A stretch of 64,000 bases of DNA from positions 6,634,001-6,698,000 of the forward strand of contig NZ_CP109150.1 of NCBI RefSeq assembly GCF_035920365.1. Direction: 5' to 3'. Of the stretch, positions 21,196 to 32,276 are shown piece by piece. Under the pieces are notes generated by a model, which was not told where the DNA came from, ran no database searches, and saw nothing but the letters and a program-made list of their open reading frames with translations. The stretch is from Micromonospora sp. NBC_01740 (GTDB lineage: Bacteria; Actinomycetota; Actinomycetes; Mycobacteriales; Micromonosporaceae). How positions within the stretch are numbered: position 1 is the first letter of the stretch; every line of letters begins with the position of its first letter. The translations under genes and the position numbers were made by a program.

Positions 21196-21322
21196 GTCGG
21201 CGATCAGTCCCCTGCCGGCGGCCGAACGGCGTGACCGGGCGACTGCCCGGGCTGGTGTCGATCGCGCCGTCCCTGGTCGTCGCCTTGGTCGACCGCACCC
21301 ACACGACCTGGGGAGCGTGCCG

Positions 21323-24265
<2,943 letters not shown>

Positions 24266-24426
24266 TGTCCGTGTACTCCCGGGTGAAGAAGATGAGGAGA
24301 AATTGTCCGCTCCAAGGCTGGTCTGAGCGGTTGTCTGAGTGGTTGTGGGCGCGCAGAAAGGCGCCTCGGCAACTCTAGCCCCGAGGTACGACAACTTCCC
24401 TCGTCGGCACATTCCCCCAGCTCAGC

Positions 24427-24540
24427 CCGGTCCGCCGCGCCCGAGGAAGCCGGTCCGCCGCGCCCGATGAAGCCGGTCCTCAGCGCCCGAGGAAGCGGGT
24501 CGCCGCGCCCGAGGAAGCCGGCCCGCAGCGGGCGGAGAAG
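24427..24540. repeat. Tandem array of five 23-bp repeats
   Basis: Units begin at 24427, 24450, 24473, 24496 (22 bp) and 24518. The unit starts CCGGTCCGCCGCGCCCGAG and ends GAAG; a sixth, decayed unit may begin at 24541. It lies between rsgA and uvrA, downstream of the rsgA hairpin and upstream of the uvrA leader. There are no spacers, so it is a slippage-type minisatellite and not a CRISPR. Confidence 0.85.
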
Positions 24541-24554
24541 CCGGCCCTGAAGAA

Positions 24555-24589
24555 ACGGGCGGGACCGGTCGTCGACCGGTCCCGCCCGT
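24555..24589 (-). terminator. Perfect hairpin terminator of rsgA
   Basis: Arms 24555-24570 and 24574-24589 are perfect 16-base inverted copies around GTC. On the minus strand the 3' side runs into TTTCTTC, a short T-rich end. Twelve bases past the rsgA stop. Confidence 0.8.
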
Positions 24590-24600
24590 GCGTACCTGCG

Positions 24601-25653
24601 TCAGGGGCGGGCCGCCCGCCGCCGGCCCGCGCGCCAGCCGCCGCGCCGCTGCGCGGCCAGCCGGACCTCCCGCCGCCGGCTCTCGAAGGCCAACTCACGC
24701 TGGAGCTTGCGCCAGCTCTCCCAGCGCCGCGCCGGCAGCTCGCCGGTCTCCAGCGCCTCGCGCACCGCGCAGGCGGGCTCCCCGTCGTGCCCGCAGTCGG
24801 CGTACCGGCAGCCGGTGGCCAGCTCTGCGATGTCCGCGAACGCCCGGTCCAGCCCCGCCGAGCCGTCGAGCAGGCCGACCGCCCGTACCCCCGGGGTGTC
24901 CAGCACGGCGCCACCGCCGGGCACCGGGAGCAGCGCCCGCCAGGTGGTGGTGTGCCGGCCCTTGCCGTCGACGCGCCGGATCGCCTGCGTCGGCATCAGC
25001 GCCGCCCCGGCCAGCGCGTTGACCAGGCTCGACTTGCCCGCGCCGGACGGGCCGAGCAGGCCGAGCGTGCGGCCGGGCGCCACCTCGGCGCGCAGCGGGT
25101 CGAGCCCGGTGCCGTGCTCGGCGCTGACGGCCAGCACCGGCACCCCGGGGGCGATCCCGGTGAGCTGGCGCGCGACGGCCTCCGGGTCGGCCGCCAGGTC
25201 GGCCTTGGTGAGCACGACCAGCGGCCGGGCGCCGGACTCGTGCGCCAGGGAGAGCAGCCGTTCGATCCGGCCGACGTCCGGCTCGGGGTGCACGGGCTCC
25301 ACCACGGCGGCGGCGTCGAGGTTGGCGGCCAGCACCTGGCCGCTGGCGTCCTTGCCGGCGGTCCGTCGGACGAGGGCGGTGCGCCTCGGCAGCACCGCCT
25401 CCACGGTGACGTTGCGGTCGGGCCAGGTGCCCAGCAGCACCCAGTCCCCCGCGCAGGGCAGGTGGGTCAGGTCGCGGGCGGCGGCGGCCAGGACCGCCCC
25501 GCCCAGGGTGGCGCGGACCGGGCCGTCCGCGCAGAGCACGGTGCAGACGCCGCGGTCCACCCGGGCCACCCGGCCCGGTCGGTGCCCGCCGCGTCGCGGT
25601 ACGTGTGCCGCCCGCTCGGCATCCCAGCCGAGGGCGGTCAGGTCGATGGTCAT
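24601..25653 (-). CDS. rsgA: Ribosome small-subunit-dependent GTPase RsgA
   Basis: RsgA (YjeQ) is a circularly permuted GTPase that assists late 30S maturation. The 350-residue protein has an N-terminal OB-like domain (AGDWVLLG), then the permuted motifs in order G4 VVLTKADLA, G1 LLGPSGAGKSSLVNAL, G2 region GRHTTT and G3 LDTPGVR, then the Cys/His zinc motif CRYADCGHDGEPAC and an Arg-rich C-terminal helix. ATG 25653. It is divergent from the isomerase-like gene with a 169-base gap; a perfect hairpin follows its stop. Confidence 0.95.
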   Translation of the reverse strand: MTIDLTALGWDAERAAHVPRRGGHRPGRVARVDRGVCTVLCADGPVRATLGGAVLAAAARDLTHLPCAGDWVLLGTWPDRNVTVEAVLPRRTALVRRTAGKDASGQVLAANLDAAAVVEPVHPEPDVGRIERLLSLAHESGARPLVVLTKADLAADPEAVARQLTGIAPGVPVLAVSAEHGTGLDPLRAEVAPGRTLGLLGPSGAGKSSLVNALAGAALMPTQAIRRVDGKGRHTTTWRALLPVPGGGAVLDTPGVRAVGLLDGSAGLDRAFADIAELATGCRYADCGHDGEPACAVREALETGELPARRWESWRKLQRELAFESRRREVRLAAQRRGGWRAGRRRAARP

Positions 25654-25810
25654 GGCATCCTCATCGGTGTCGGAGCGGTTGACGCACGCGTGCTGCTGCC
25701 GGCATGGTCATCACCTCCCCGCCGCCCGGTGCCGCGTTCCACGCCGACGGTAGGACGCGCCGCGACGCGCCGAAAGCGATTTCCCCGGCGACGCGAAGTC
25801 CCCCGGCGGA

Positions 25811-25816
25811 TAGGGT
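25811..25816 (+). promoter_or_regulatory. Leaderless -10 box of the maleylpyruvate-isomerase-like gene
   Basis: TAGGGT, six bases, then the GTG start; no ribosome-binding site upstream. Confidence 0.6.
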
Positions 25817-25822
25817 CGGTGG

Positions 25823-26539
25823 GTGACCACGGATCCGCTTCTGCTGACGGGCGAGGTGGACGCGGCCACGGACCGTCTGCTGCGGACCGCGGCCGCCCTC
25901 GACGACACCGGCCTCGCCGCCGCCTCGCTGCTGCCGGCGTGGAGCCGGGGGCACGTCCTGGCCCACCTGGCCCGCAACGCCGACGGCTTCGTCAACCTGC
26001 TCGTCGCGGCCCGCACCGGCGAGCCGATCCCGATGTACGCCTCCGCGGCGGCCCGGGACGCCGACATCGAGGCCGGGGCGGCCCGCCCGCCCGCCGCCCA
26101 CCTGGACGACCTGCGCCGATCGGCCGTCCGGTTCGCCGAGGCGGTCGCCGCGATGCCGGTCGAGGCGTGGGCGGCCACCGTCCAGACGCGGCGCGGCCCC
26201 TGGCCGGCGGCCATGCTGGTCTGGGGCCGGCTGCGCGAGATCGAGGTGCACCACGTGGACCTCGACACCGGCTACCGGCCGTCCGACTGGCCCGAGGCGT
26301 TCGGCCACCGGCTGCTGCACGAGGTGGTCGCCGACCTCGCCGGCCGCGCCGACGTGCCGCCGATGGTGCTGCGCTTCGACGGCAGCCGGCACGAACTGGT
26401 CGTCGGCGACCGGGCCGCCGCGCCCACGGTCACCGGTGCCGCCCCCGAACTCGCCGCCTGGCTGATCGGCCGCAGCCCGGGCACCGTGCTGACCGTCACC
26501 CCCGACGGCCCCCTGCCGCAACCACCGGAATGGATATAG
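25823..26539 (+). CDS. Maleylpyruvate isomerase family, mycothiol-dependent-type enzyme
   Basis: A 238-residue DinB/MDMPI-fold protein. This family includes mycothiol-dependent maleylpyruvate isomerase and many uncharacterised mycothiol S-transferases, which occur in thiol-using actinobacteria. The N-terminal four-helix domain carries the metal ligands: His in SRGHVLAHLARNADG (about residue 50), and E-x-x-x-H-x-x-D in REIEVHHVDLDTGY (about residue 145). The C-terminal part is the small MDMPI_C-like domain. The GTG at 25823 is leaderless by position. The downstream hydrolase starts at or within ten bases of its stop, so the two form an operon; the substrate is unknown. Confidence 0.82.
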   Translation: MTTDPLLLTGEVDAATDRLLRTAAALDDTGLAAASLLPAWSRGHVLAHLARNADGFVNLLVAARTGEPIPMYASAAARDADIEAGAARPPAAHLDDLRRSAVRFAEAVAAMPVEAWAATVQTRRGPWPAAMLVWGRLREIEVHHVDLDTGYRPSDWPEAFGHRLLHEVVADLAGRADVPPMVLRFDGSRHELVVGDRAAAPTVTGAAPELAAWLIGRSPGTVLTVTPDGPLPQPPEWI

Positions 26540-26547
26540 ACGACCTC

Positions 26548-27201
26548 ATGACCTACAGCGGAGACGTCACGCCCGGCGGCGCGCCGGCCGTACGCGAGCT
26601 CGACCGGCTCACCATCACGAAGGTGTCGGTGGGCCCGATGGACAACAACGCCTACCTGCTGCGCTGCCGGGCCACCGGCGAGCAGGTGCTGATCGACGCC
26701 GCCAACGAGGCGCCCCGGCTGCTCGAACTGGTCGGCGACGCGGGGCTGGCCACGGTGGTCACCACCCACCAGCACATGGACCACTGGGTGGCGCTGGAGG
26801 AGGTGGTCGCCAAGACCGGCGCCCGCCCCCTGGTGCACGCCGACGACGCCGCCGGGCTGCCGATCGAGGCCGGGACGCTCGCCGACGGCGACAGCGTGCC
26901 CGTGGGCGAGTGTGCGCTGGAGGTCATCCACGTCAAGGGGCACACCCCCGGCTCGATCGCGCTGCTCTACCGCGACCCGGCGGGGTCGCCGCACCTGTTC
27001 ACCGGCGACAGCCTCTTCCCGGGCGGGGTCGGCAACACCGACAAGGATCCGGAGCGGTTCTCCGCGCTCATCGACGACGTCGAGCACAAGCTCTTCGACC
27101 GGCTGCCCGACGAGACCTGGTTCTACCCGGGCCACGGCAAGGACAGCACGCTCGGCGCGGAACGCCCCGCGCTGCCCCAGTGGCGCGCCCGGGGCTGGTG
27201 A
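26548..27201 (+). CDS. Metallo-beta-lactamase-fold hydrolase (glyoxalase II-like)
   Basis: A 217-residue MBL-fold protein with the metal motif THQHMDHW (HxHxDH, about residue 76), then GHTPGS with its histidine, TGDSLFPGGVG with the bridging aspartate, and FYPGHGKDS with the last histidine. This set matches glyoxalase II and similar thioester hydrolases. ATG 26548 is the conventional start; ATG 26530 is in the same frame and overlaps the end of the upstream gene, so either is possible. Coupling to a mycothiol-type enzyme suggests hydrolysis of a mycothiol thioester, an inference only. Confidence 0.85.
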   Translation: MTYSGDVTPGGAPAVRELDRLTITKVSVGPMDNNAYLLRCRATGEQVLIDAANEAPRLLELVGDAGLATVVTTHQHMDHWVALEEVVAKTGARPLVHADDAAGLPIEAGTLADGDSVPVGECALEVIHVKGHTPGSIALLYRDPAGSPHLFTGDSLFPGGVGNTDKDPERFSALIDDVEHKLFDRLPDETWFYPGHGKDSTLGAERPALPQWRARGW

Positions 27202-27209
27202 ACCTCAGC

Positions 27210-27238
27210 GGGGCCGGGCGCGATCCGCGCCCGGCCCC
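27210..27238 (+). terminator. Perfect hairpin after the MBL hydrolase gene
   Basis: 13-bp perfect stem (27210-27222 with 27226-27238), loop ATC, nine bases past the stop; it can also serve the convergent DedA gene. Confidence 0.7.
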
Positions 27239-27308
27239 GCTCCCCCCGTCGGTCCCCCCGCTCCCCCCGTCGGGTTCCTCGGCTTTCCGCAGCCCCGTCG
27301 GGCGCCGG

Positions 27309-27920
27309 TCAGGCCCCGGTGACCGCGCGCACTCGACGCCGCGTGCCCATCAGCACCACGCCCGCCAGCAGCAGGCCGACCGCCATGGTGACCAGCATCG
27401 GGCTGGACTCGCCCGGCAGCAGCCCGGCGAGCGACCGCGAGGCGGTGCCCAGCACCAGGTAGAGCCCGGCCCAGGCCGCCGCGCCGAGCGTCGCGCAGCC
27501 GAGAAAGCGCGGGTACGACATCCGCAGCCCGCCCGCCGCCAGCGGCAGCAGCGCGTTGAACACCGGCAGGAAGGGCGCGACCAGCACCATCCGGCCGCCC
27601 CCGCGCTGGAGCATCCCCTCCGCCGCCGCCCAGCGTGCCTCGCCGATCCAGTCGCCGAGGCGGCTGTGCCGCAGGCGATCGCCGTACCGGCGACCGGCGA
27701 GGAAGCTCAGCGACCAGCCGGCGAGGCAGCCGGCCACCACCACGGCGAAGGTGGCGGCCCCGGTGGTCGGGCCGCCGACGCCCATCGCGGCCAGGATCGC
27801 CACGTCGCCGGGGACCAGCACCCCGAGCAGCGGTACGGCGTCGAAGAGCATCACCACCCCGAGCACCCCCATGAGCAGGGTGGTGGGGAGCTCTCCGATC
27901 TGGGTCAGCCAATCCGCCAT
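27309..27920 (-). CDS. DedA family membrane protein
   Basis: A 203-residue SNARE-associated/DedA protein of the cytoplasmic membrane; family members scramble or flip undecaprenyl phosphate or phospholipids. Seen: N-terminal hydrophobic segment with the LVPGDVAILAA motif (residues about 35-45), the G-x-x-x-G/Y-x-G region FLAGRRYGDRL, the MVLVAPFLPVFNALLPLAAG segment equivalent to the family's F-x-R-x-x-P motif but lacking the Arg (AP instead of RF), and three further helices. ATG 27920 has TAGCGT six bases upstream, a leaderless arrangement. Confidence 0.85.
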   Translation of the reverse strand: MADWLTQIGELPTTLLMGVLGVVMLFDAVPLLGVLVPGDVAILAAMGVGGPTTGAATFAVVVAGCLAGWSLSFLAGRRYGDRLRHSRLGDWIGEARWAAAEGMLQRGGGRMVLVAPFLPVFNALLPLAAGGLRMSYPRFLGCATLGAAAWAGLYLVLGTASRSLAGLLPGESSPMLVTMAVGLLLAGVVLMGTRRRVRAVTGA

Positions 27921-27926
27921 GCCCGT

Positions 27927-27932
27927 ACGCTA
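27927..27932 (-). promoter_or_regulatory. Leaderless -10 box of dedA-like gene
   Basis: TAGCGT on the minus strand, six bases, then ATG 27920. Confidence 0.55.
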
Positions 27933-28017
27933 TGGCCGCCCGGCCACCCGGGGCATCGGGTCCGGTCCCCCACCGCCCCCTGGTATCGGGCTCGGGGTCG
28001 ACCCTGAGAGCCCGGGG

Positions 28018-28713
28018 TCACCGGGGGCGCAGCACCTGCACCCGGCGCACGGTCGAGTCCACGGATGGCTCGGTGGTCGGCACGGGGTAGCTCGCCACCG
28101 TAGCCAGCACGCCCGGCGGCAGGTGGCCCCGCCCGGGATCGCCCACCAGCACCTCGGCGCCGCCCGCGGCCGCCCGTCGCAGGAAGGGCAGCACCCGCGC
28201 CGCCATCGTCGCGTCGTAGAGCACGTCCCCGGCCAGCAGCAGGTCCACCCCGTCGAGATCGCTGTCGAGCAGGTCGCCGCCGGTGGTCGCGACCGTCACG
28301 TCGTTGGCCCGGGCGTTGACGGTGACCGCCGCGACCGCGTACGGGTCGATGTCGTTGGCGACCACCCGCTCGGCGCCGGCCAGCGCGGCCGCGATCGCCA
28401 CCAGGCCGGACCCGGCGGCGAGGTCGAGCACCCGGCGGCCGGCCGCGAGGTCGGGGTGGTCGAGCAGGTGGCGCGCGAGGGCCTGGCCACCGGCCCAGAC
28501 CGAGGCCCAGTACGGCGCGGGCAGGGCGTGCCCGGCCTGCGCCTCCATCCGGGCCCACCAGACGATGGCGTCCTCGGCCAGGTGCAGCCGGACCTCGGGG
28601 ACGAACGGGATCCGCACCAGCCGGAGCCGGTCCAGCCCGCCCCCGGGAGCGTCGATCTCCCGCTCGATCTCGGTCAGCGCGTCGGCTGTGGCACCCTTCA
28701 TCGGGGCAAGCAT
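28018..28713 (-). CDS. Class I SAM methyltransferase of the Nnt1/METTL18-like type
   Basis: A 231-residue methyltransferase with motif [21 protein letters not shown] (about residue 93), motif [13 protein letters not shown] and the motif IV-like [10 protein letters not shown]. The preceding [21 protein letters not shown] is typical of the group annotated as predicted nicotinamide N-methylase or protein-lysine methyltransferase; which one applies cannot be told here. ATG 28713 is used; a second ATG four codons in is possible. It is followed on the minus strand by dedA after about 100 bases. Confidence 0.75.
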   Translation of the reverse strand: MLAPMKGATADALTEIEREIDAPGGGLDRLRLVRIPFVPEVRLHLAEDAIVWWARMEAQAGHALPAPYWASVWAGGQALARHLLDHPDLAAGRRVLDLAAGSGLVAIAAALAGAERVVANDIDPYAVAAVTVNARANDVTVATTGGDLLDSDLDGVDLLLAGDVLYDATMAARVLPFLRRAAAGGAEVLVGDPGRGHLPPGVLATVASYPVPTTEPSVDSTVRRVQVLRPR

Positions 28714-28791
28714 GCCCCAGCCGACCTCGCTCCGCCCGGCTTTCGCGTCGCCGCGCCGAGAGTTCGGCCAGCGAATCGGGGTTCGGCCGGT

Positions 28792-28797
28792 TACTCT
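28792..28797 (+). promoter_or_regulatory. Candidate -10 box of the cold-shock gene
   Basis: TACTCT, 67 bases before the cold-shock ATG. The leader contains the near-perfect palindrome TCGGTCGACGACCGA (28820s), which could fold in the mRNA as in other csp leaders. No -35 seen. Confidence 0.35.
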
Positions 28798-28864
28798 CGG
28801 GGTGGCACCGGGCGATCATCGGTCGACGACCGAGGTTCACCCGCTTTGGAACAGGGAGAGATGC

Positions 28865-29068
28865 ATGGCAACCGGCACGGTTAAGTGGTTCAACTCGGAA
28901 AAGGGCTTCGGCTTCATCGAGCAGGATGGCGGAGGGCCGGACGTGTTCGTCCACTACTCGGCCATCGCGTCGAGCGGTTACCGGGAGCTGAACGAGGGCC
29001 AGAAGGTTGAGTTCGAGGTGACCCAGGGTCAGAAGGGTCCGCAGGCGGACAACGTCCGTCCGCTGTAG
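28865..29068 (+). CDS. Cold-shock domain protein (CspA family)
   Basis: A 67-residue single-domain nucleic-acid-binding beta barrel; such proteins melt RNA structure at low temperature or during growth. The RNP1 motif KGFGFIEQ and RNP2 motif VFVHYSAI are intact, after the universal GTVKWFN start. ATG 28865 follows GGGAGAG. A hairpin terminator follows 14 bases after the stop. Which paralogue it is cannot be told. Confidence 0.97.
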   Translation: MATGTVKWFNSEKGFGFIEQDGGGPDVFVHYSAIASSGYRELNEGQKVEFEVTQGQKGPQADNVRPL

Positions 29069-29081
29069 ATCCCGTGCCGGT

Positions 29082-29108
29082 GGCGGCGGCCGACTGACGG
29101 CCGCCGCC
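29082..29108. terminator. Hairpin after the cold-shock gene
   Basis: 10-bp perfect stem (29082-29091 with 29099-29108) around GACTGAC; lies between the convergent cold-shock and MFS genes. Confidence 0.75.
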
Positions 29109-29119
29109 GCAGCGCGTAT

Positions 29120-30496
29120 TCAGGGCCGCTTCGGCGCGACGGGCAGGTCCCGTCGCCGCCGTAGCGGCCCGATCAGCAGGATCGCCGGCGTGAGCGCGAG
29201 CCAGGCCGTCATCACCGCGATCGCGGTGCCGGCCCCGTAGGCCGCGCCGATCGTCCCGGCCAGCACGGCGGCCAGCGGGATCATGCCGTAGTTGAGCATC
29301 TGCATGCTCACCGTGACGCGGCCCAGCAGTTGGTGTGGCGTGTAGGTCTGGCGGAAGCTCCCCTTGAGCACGTTGCCCACCGCCACCCCGAGGCTGACCA
29401 GCATCCCGCCGATCGCCGGCAAAGCGAGTCGGCCGCCGGGTCCGGCGAGCGGGATCAGCAACGCCGGCGGCCCGGTGAACACCGCCGCCAGGAGCATGGC
29501 CCGGGCGGTGCCGAGCCGACGGCCGAGCAGGGTGGCCGACAGCGCGCCGACGATGCCGCCGAGACTCATCGCCGCGACCAGCGCGCCCACCGGGGCCGGC
29601 GCGAGTCGCGCCTCCCGGACCAGGAAGACCACCAGGACCGCCTGGTAGCCGACCAGGCCGACGTTGCTGGCGGCCCCGAAGGCCGTGAGCACCCGCAGGT
29701 ACGGGTCCCGGGCGACGAACCGGATCCCCTCGCCGATCTCCCGCCGCAGCGACCGCGCGGGCCCGACGCGCTCGGGACGCCGCTCGACGGTGCGGATGCG
29801 CAGCAGGCAGGCGGCGGAGAACAGGAAGCTCAGCGCGTCGAGCAGCAGCGCGGTGACGGCGCCGGCGGCCTGTGCGACCACGCCGGCGAGACCGGGGCCG
29901 AGCACGTAGCTCGCGGTCTGGGTGGCCTGGAGCTTGGCGTTGCCCTCCGGCACCTGCTCGGGGCGCAGCAGCACGGGCAGGTAGACCTGGTCGGCTGTCT
30001 CGAAGAAGACCCGGGCCAGGCCGGCGCCCAGCGCCACCACCAGCAACTGCGTCACGGTCAGCACGCCGAGCACGGCGGCGGCGGGGACGCTGAGGAACAG
30101 CAGTGCGGAGACCAGGTCGCAAACGATCATCACCGGCCGGCGCGGCAACCGGTCCACCCAGGCCCCGGCCGGCAGGCCGACGAGCAGCCACGGCAGCCAG
30201 GCGGCGGCGGTGAGCACCGCGACGCCGAAGGTGCTGGCGTCGAGCACGGTCACCGCGACCAGGGGCAGCGCCACGGCGGTGACGTTGCTGCCGACGGCGC
30301 TGGCCGTCTGCGCGGCCCAGAGCAGCCGGAAGTCCCGGTGCCGCAGCAGCCCTCCCCGGGGCACCGCCGCTGCCGCCGGCCGACCGGCGGGCCGTACCGC
30401 CGGCCCGGTCGCGGGGTCGGCGCCCGGGCGGGGCGCGTCTGCCGGCGGGGCGGCGGCGGTACGGGTCGGCGGGGTGGTGCCGGCGGGCGGCGTCAC
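29120..30496 (-). CDS. MFS exporter, partner of the ArsR regulator
   Basis: A 458-residue carrier with about 12 helices and a Pro/Ala/Thr-rich N-terminal extension of about 50 residues. The sequence (LWAAQTASAVGSNVTAVALPLVAV; GLPAGAWVDRLPRRPVMIVCDL as motif A) is typical of the MFS_3/enterobactin-exporter-like group common in actinobacteria. GTG 30496 overlaps the stop of the ArsR gene as GTGA, so the transporter is under the same promoter and operator. The substrate is unknown; a drug or siderophore-type efflux role is inferred. Confidence 0.85.
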   Translation of the reverse strand: MTPPAGTTPPTRTAAAPPADAPRPGADPATGPAVRPAGRPAAAAVPRGGLLRHRDFRLLWAAQTASAVGSNVTAVALPLVAVTVLDASTFGVAVLTAAAWLPWLLVGLPAGAWVDRLPRRPVMIVCDLVSALLFLSVPAAAVLGVLTVTQLLVVALGAGLARVFFETADQVYLPVLLRPEQVPEGNAKLQATQTASYVLGPGLAGVVAQAAGAVTALLLDALSFLFSAACLLRIRTVERRPERVGPARSLRREIGEGIRFVARDPYLRVLTAFGAASNVGLVGYQAVLVVFLVREARLAPAPVGALVAAMSLGGIVGALSATLLGRRLGTARAMLLAAVFTGPPALLIPLAGPGGRLALPAIGGMLVSLGVAVGNVLKGSFRQTYTPHQLLGRVTVSMQMLNYGMIPLAAVLAGTIGAAYGAGTAIAVMTAWLALTPAILLIGPLRRRRDLPVAPKRP

Positions 30497-31065
30497 GGCG
30501 TGGCCGGGATCCCGTAGGCGAACAGGAAGACCGGCTCGCGTTTCCGCCCGTCGTCGGGCACGTCCCGGTCGCCCCACCGGGCGAGCACCTCGTTCAGCTC
30601 GCCGGCCAGCTGGGCGAGTTCGGCATCGGTCAGGTGCAGCCAGCGGTCCGTGGAGAACGGTCCCTGCGACCAGGCGGCCCGGCTGTCCTCGTCGGTGGCG
30701 TGCCAGGCGCGGGCGAGGGCGACGTGCCGGTCCAGGTTGAGCGAGGTGGCGGCGTCGGCGACGGCCCGGGCGGCGGGGTCGTCGAAGTCCGACTGGGACC
30801 AGCGGACACCCCGGGTGACCAGGCGCCACCAGCGTTCGCGCCGGTCGCGGGCCAGCTCGGGCGCCTCCTCGACCAGTTCGGCGCCGGCCAGCACCTTGAG
30901 GTGGTGGCTGACGTTCGCCGGCGCCTGCGCGGTCCGCTCGGCGAGCAGGCCGACGGTGGACGGGCCGTGCACCTTGAGCACGTCCATCAGCCGGCGGCGC
31001 AGCGGATGGGACAGCGCGGCGAGCACCCGCGAGTCGGTCACGTGGCGTACGTCGGGGTTCGTCAT
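30493..31065 (-). CDS. ArsR/HTH_20-type winged-helix repressor
   Basis: A 190-residue regulator. The DNA-binding domain occupies residues about 10-85 (RVLAALSHPLRRRLMDVL, TVGLLAERTAQAPANVSHHLKVLAGAELV). The C-terminal half is a helical domain with several Trp residues (RWWRLV, ARAWHATDED), typical of the larger ligand-sensing relatives that lack a CxC metal site; no metal motif is seen. I chose ATG 31065 (MTNPDVRHVT); the frame runs further upstream but into the operator. It overlaps the MFS gene by four bases. Confidence 0.85.
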   Translation of the reverse strand: MTNPDVRHVTDSRVLAALSHPLRRRLMDVLKVHGPSTVGLLAERTAQAPANVSHHLKVLAGAELVEEAPELARDRRERWWRLVTRGVRWSQSDFDDPAARAVADAATSLNLDRHVALARAWHATDEDSRAAWSQGPFSTDRWLHLTDAELAQLAGELNEVLARWGDRDVPDDGRKREPVFLFAYGIPATP

Positions 31066-31080
31066 GCCGCCAGCCTGACA

Positions 31081-31128
31081 TCGGCAACGACAGTTGCGCA
31101 ACATGTATTGCACAACTGCCGTTGCCGA
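31081..31128. promoter_or_regulatory. Operator: 21-bp inverted repeat before the ArsR-MFS operon
   Basis: Arms 31081-31101 and 31108-31128 match at 19 of 21 positions around CATGTA. Each arm contains CGGCAACG and AGTTG. It lies 16-63 bases before the ArsR start, where its own repressor would bind. Confidence 0.7.
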
Positions 31129-31210
31129 TTACCTCGTCACGCCCGGCCGCCCCGGCCTCGCGCGTCCGTCGGCCCGCCGGGCCTGAACGCGCCCGCCGGA
31201 CGCGGCGGGG

Positions 31211-32119
31211 TCAGGCCGCCAGGCGGCGGGCCAGTTCGTCGGTGACCTGCTGGGCGATGGTGGGCGGGATCGCCTCCGCGATCTGCTCCGGCGAGAGGCC
31301 GGCGAGCACACCGGCGATGATCGCCTGCTCGTCGCTGAAGTCGCTCTCGGACAGAGCCTTGACCTGGGCGACCAGGGCCGGGTACGCCTGCGCCATCGCG
31401 AGCAGGAGCATCAACGGCGACTCCGCCAGCGGCGGCGTCAGCAGACCCGGCGTCCCGACGGGCGAGATCAGCCAGTTGCGCAGGTTCTCCAGGTCGGCGA
31501 GGACCTGGCCGACCGTACGGGTGGGCGACCCCGTGTTGTAGACGAGCTTGTCGGTCTGTTCCATGTCGGACTCCTCTGCTGGCGGTGCGATCAATCCGAT
31601 GGTCGTCAGGTAGCGGCGGAACAGCGGGGTCTGGTCCCGGTTCGCCTTGATCGAGTCGCGGAAGAAGCTGAAGTGGGTGTGCCACAGGTGGGAGTTGTCC
31701 CCGCTCGTCCGCTTGCGCAGGCGGTCCCACCGCCGGACGACCTTGCCGTCCGGGGAGTAGATGATCTCGCGGAGGTCCCGGCTGTCCGGGGTGCCCGCGG
31801 TGCACTGCGCGACGCACCAGGTGGAGAAGCTGCGGAGGTCGTGCGCCCGTCCTGCGACGACGACCCGGAAGAGGCCGACGTCGAGCGCCGCCGCGTCGAG
31901 GGTCAGGCCGGAGGAGTCCCGGGGCGATTCGACGACGGAGTAGTCCCTGGGCACCACCCGGTCGGAGCCGCAGTGGTAGCCGCCCCGGTGGGCGGGGTCG
32001 CCGACGATGCCGACCTCGGCGGGTTCGAGGTCCTGTTCGCGGACGGTGTCGGGGTCGACGTTGAGGTGGTCGAGCAGCAGGCGGCGGACGGCCAACAGGT
32101 TTTGCGGTGCCCGCGTCAT
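31211..32119 (-). CDS. Conserved protein of unknown function, possible M15-peptidase-like fold
   Basis: A 302-residue protein I cannot assign firmly. The N-terminal 170 residues contain YHCGSDRV, RDYSVVESPRDSSGLTLDAAALDVG, REIIYSPDGKVVRRWDRL and SHLWHTHFSFFRD. The order of a conserved Asp after an Arg-Asp-x2-Ser stretch and a later H-x-x-H-x-H cluster resembles the metal site of M15/VanY-type peptidoglycan peptidases. This is pattern inference only. The C-terminal 130 residues are helical (DLENLRNWL, EQIAEAIPPTIAQQVTDEL), perhaps an oligomerisation part. No signal peptide is seen. ATG 32119 is set by GAGGGGG six bases upstream. Confidence 0.55.
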   Translation of the reverse strand: MTRAPQNLLAVRRLLLDHLNVDPDTVREQDLEPAEVGIVGDPAHRGGYHCGSDRVVPRDYSVVESPRDSSGLTLDAAALDVGLFRVVVAGRAHDLRSFSTWCVAQCTAGTPDSRDLREIIYSPDGKVVRRWDRLRKRTSGDNSHLWHTHFSFFRDSIKANRDQTPLFRRYLTTIGLIAPPAEESDMEQTDKLVYNTGSPTRTVGQVLADLENLRNWLISPVGTPGLLTPPLAESPLMLLLAMAQAYPALVAQVKALSESDFSDEQAIIAGVLAGLSPEQIAEAIPPTIAQQVTDELARRLAA

Positions 32120-32276
32120 GGGTTCCCCCTCGGGGACGGGTTCGGGGCCGGGCACGACCGTGACACCGCGTAGGCGGTGCGGAAGCCTCACGCGCGGGCC
32201 CGACCGGCTGGTGCACGGCGTCGGGCAGTGGCCCAACCATAGCCCCGTCGATTGACGAATGCCCAGCTCAGGGCAG

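Larger units (their letters stand above)
24266..24600. other. 335-bp gene-free region between rsgA and uvrA
   Basis: Holds, from the uvrA side, the uvrA leader and presumed promoter (24266-24420), a 23-bp tandem repeat array (24427-24540) and the rsgA terminator (24555-24589). No coding sequence is recognised. Confidence 0.8.

Noticed and set aside
24427..24540. CRISPR array
   Set aside because: Units abut without spacers, are of 22-23 bp and vary slightly; no cas gene is present in the window.
31066..31113. N-terminal extension of the ArsR protein (MQYMLRNCRCRC...)
   Set aside because: The extension is read through the operator palindrome and is Cys/Arg-rich with no family match; the downstream ATG is used.
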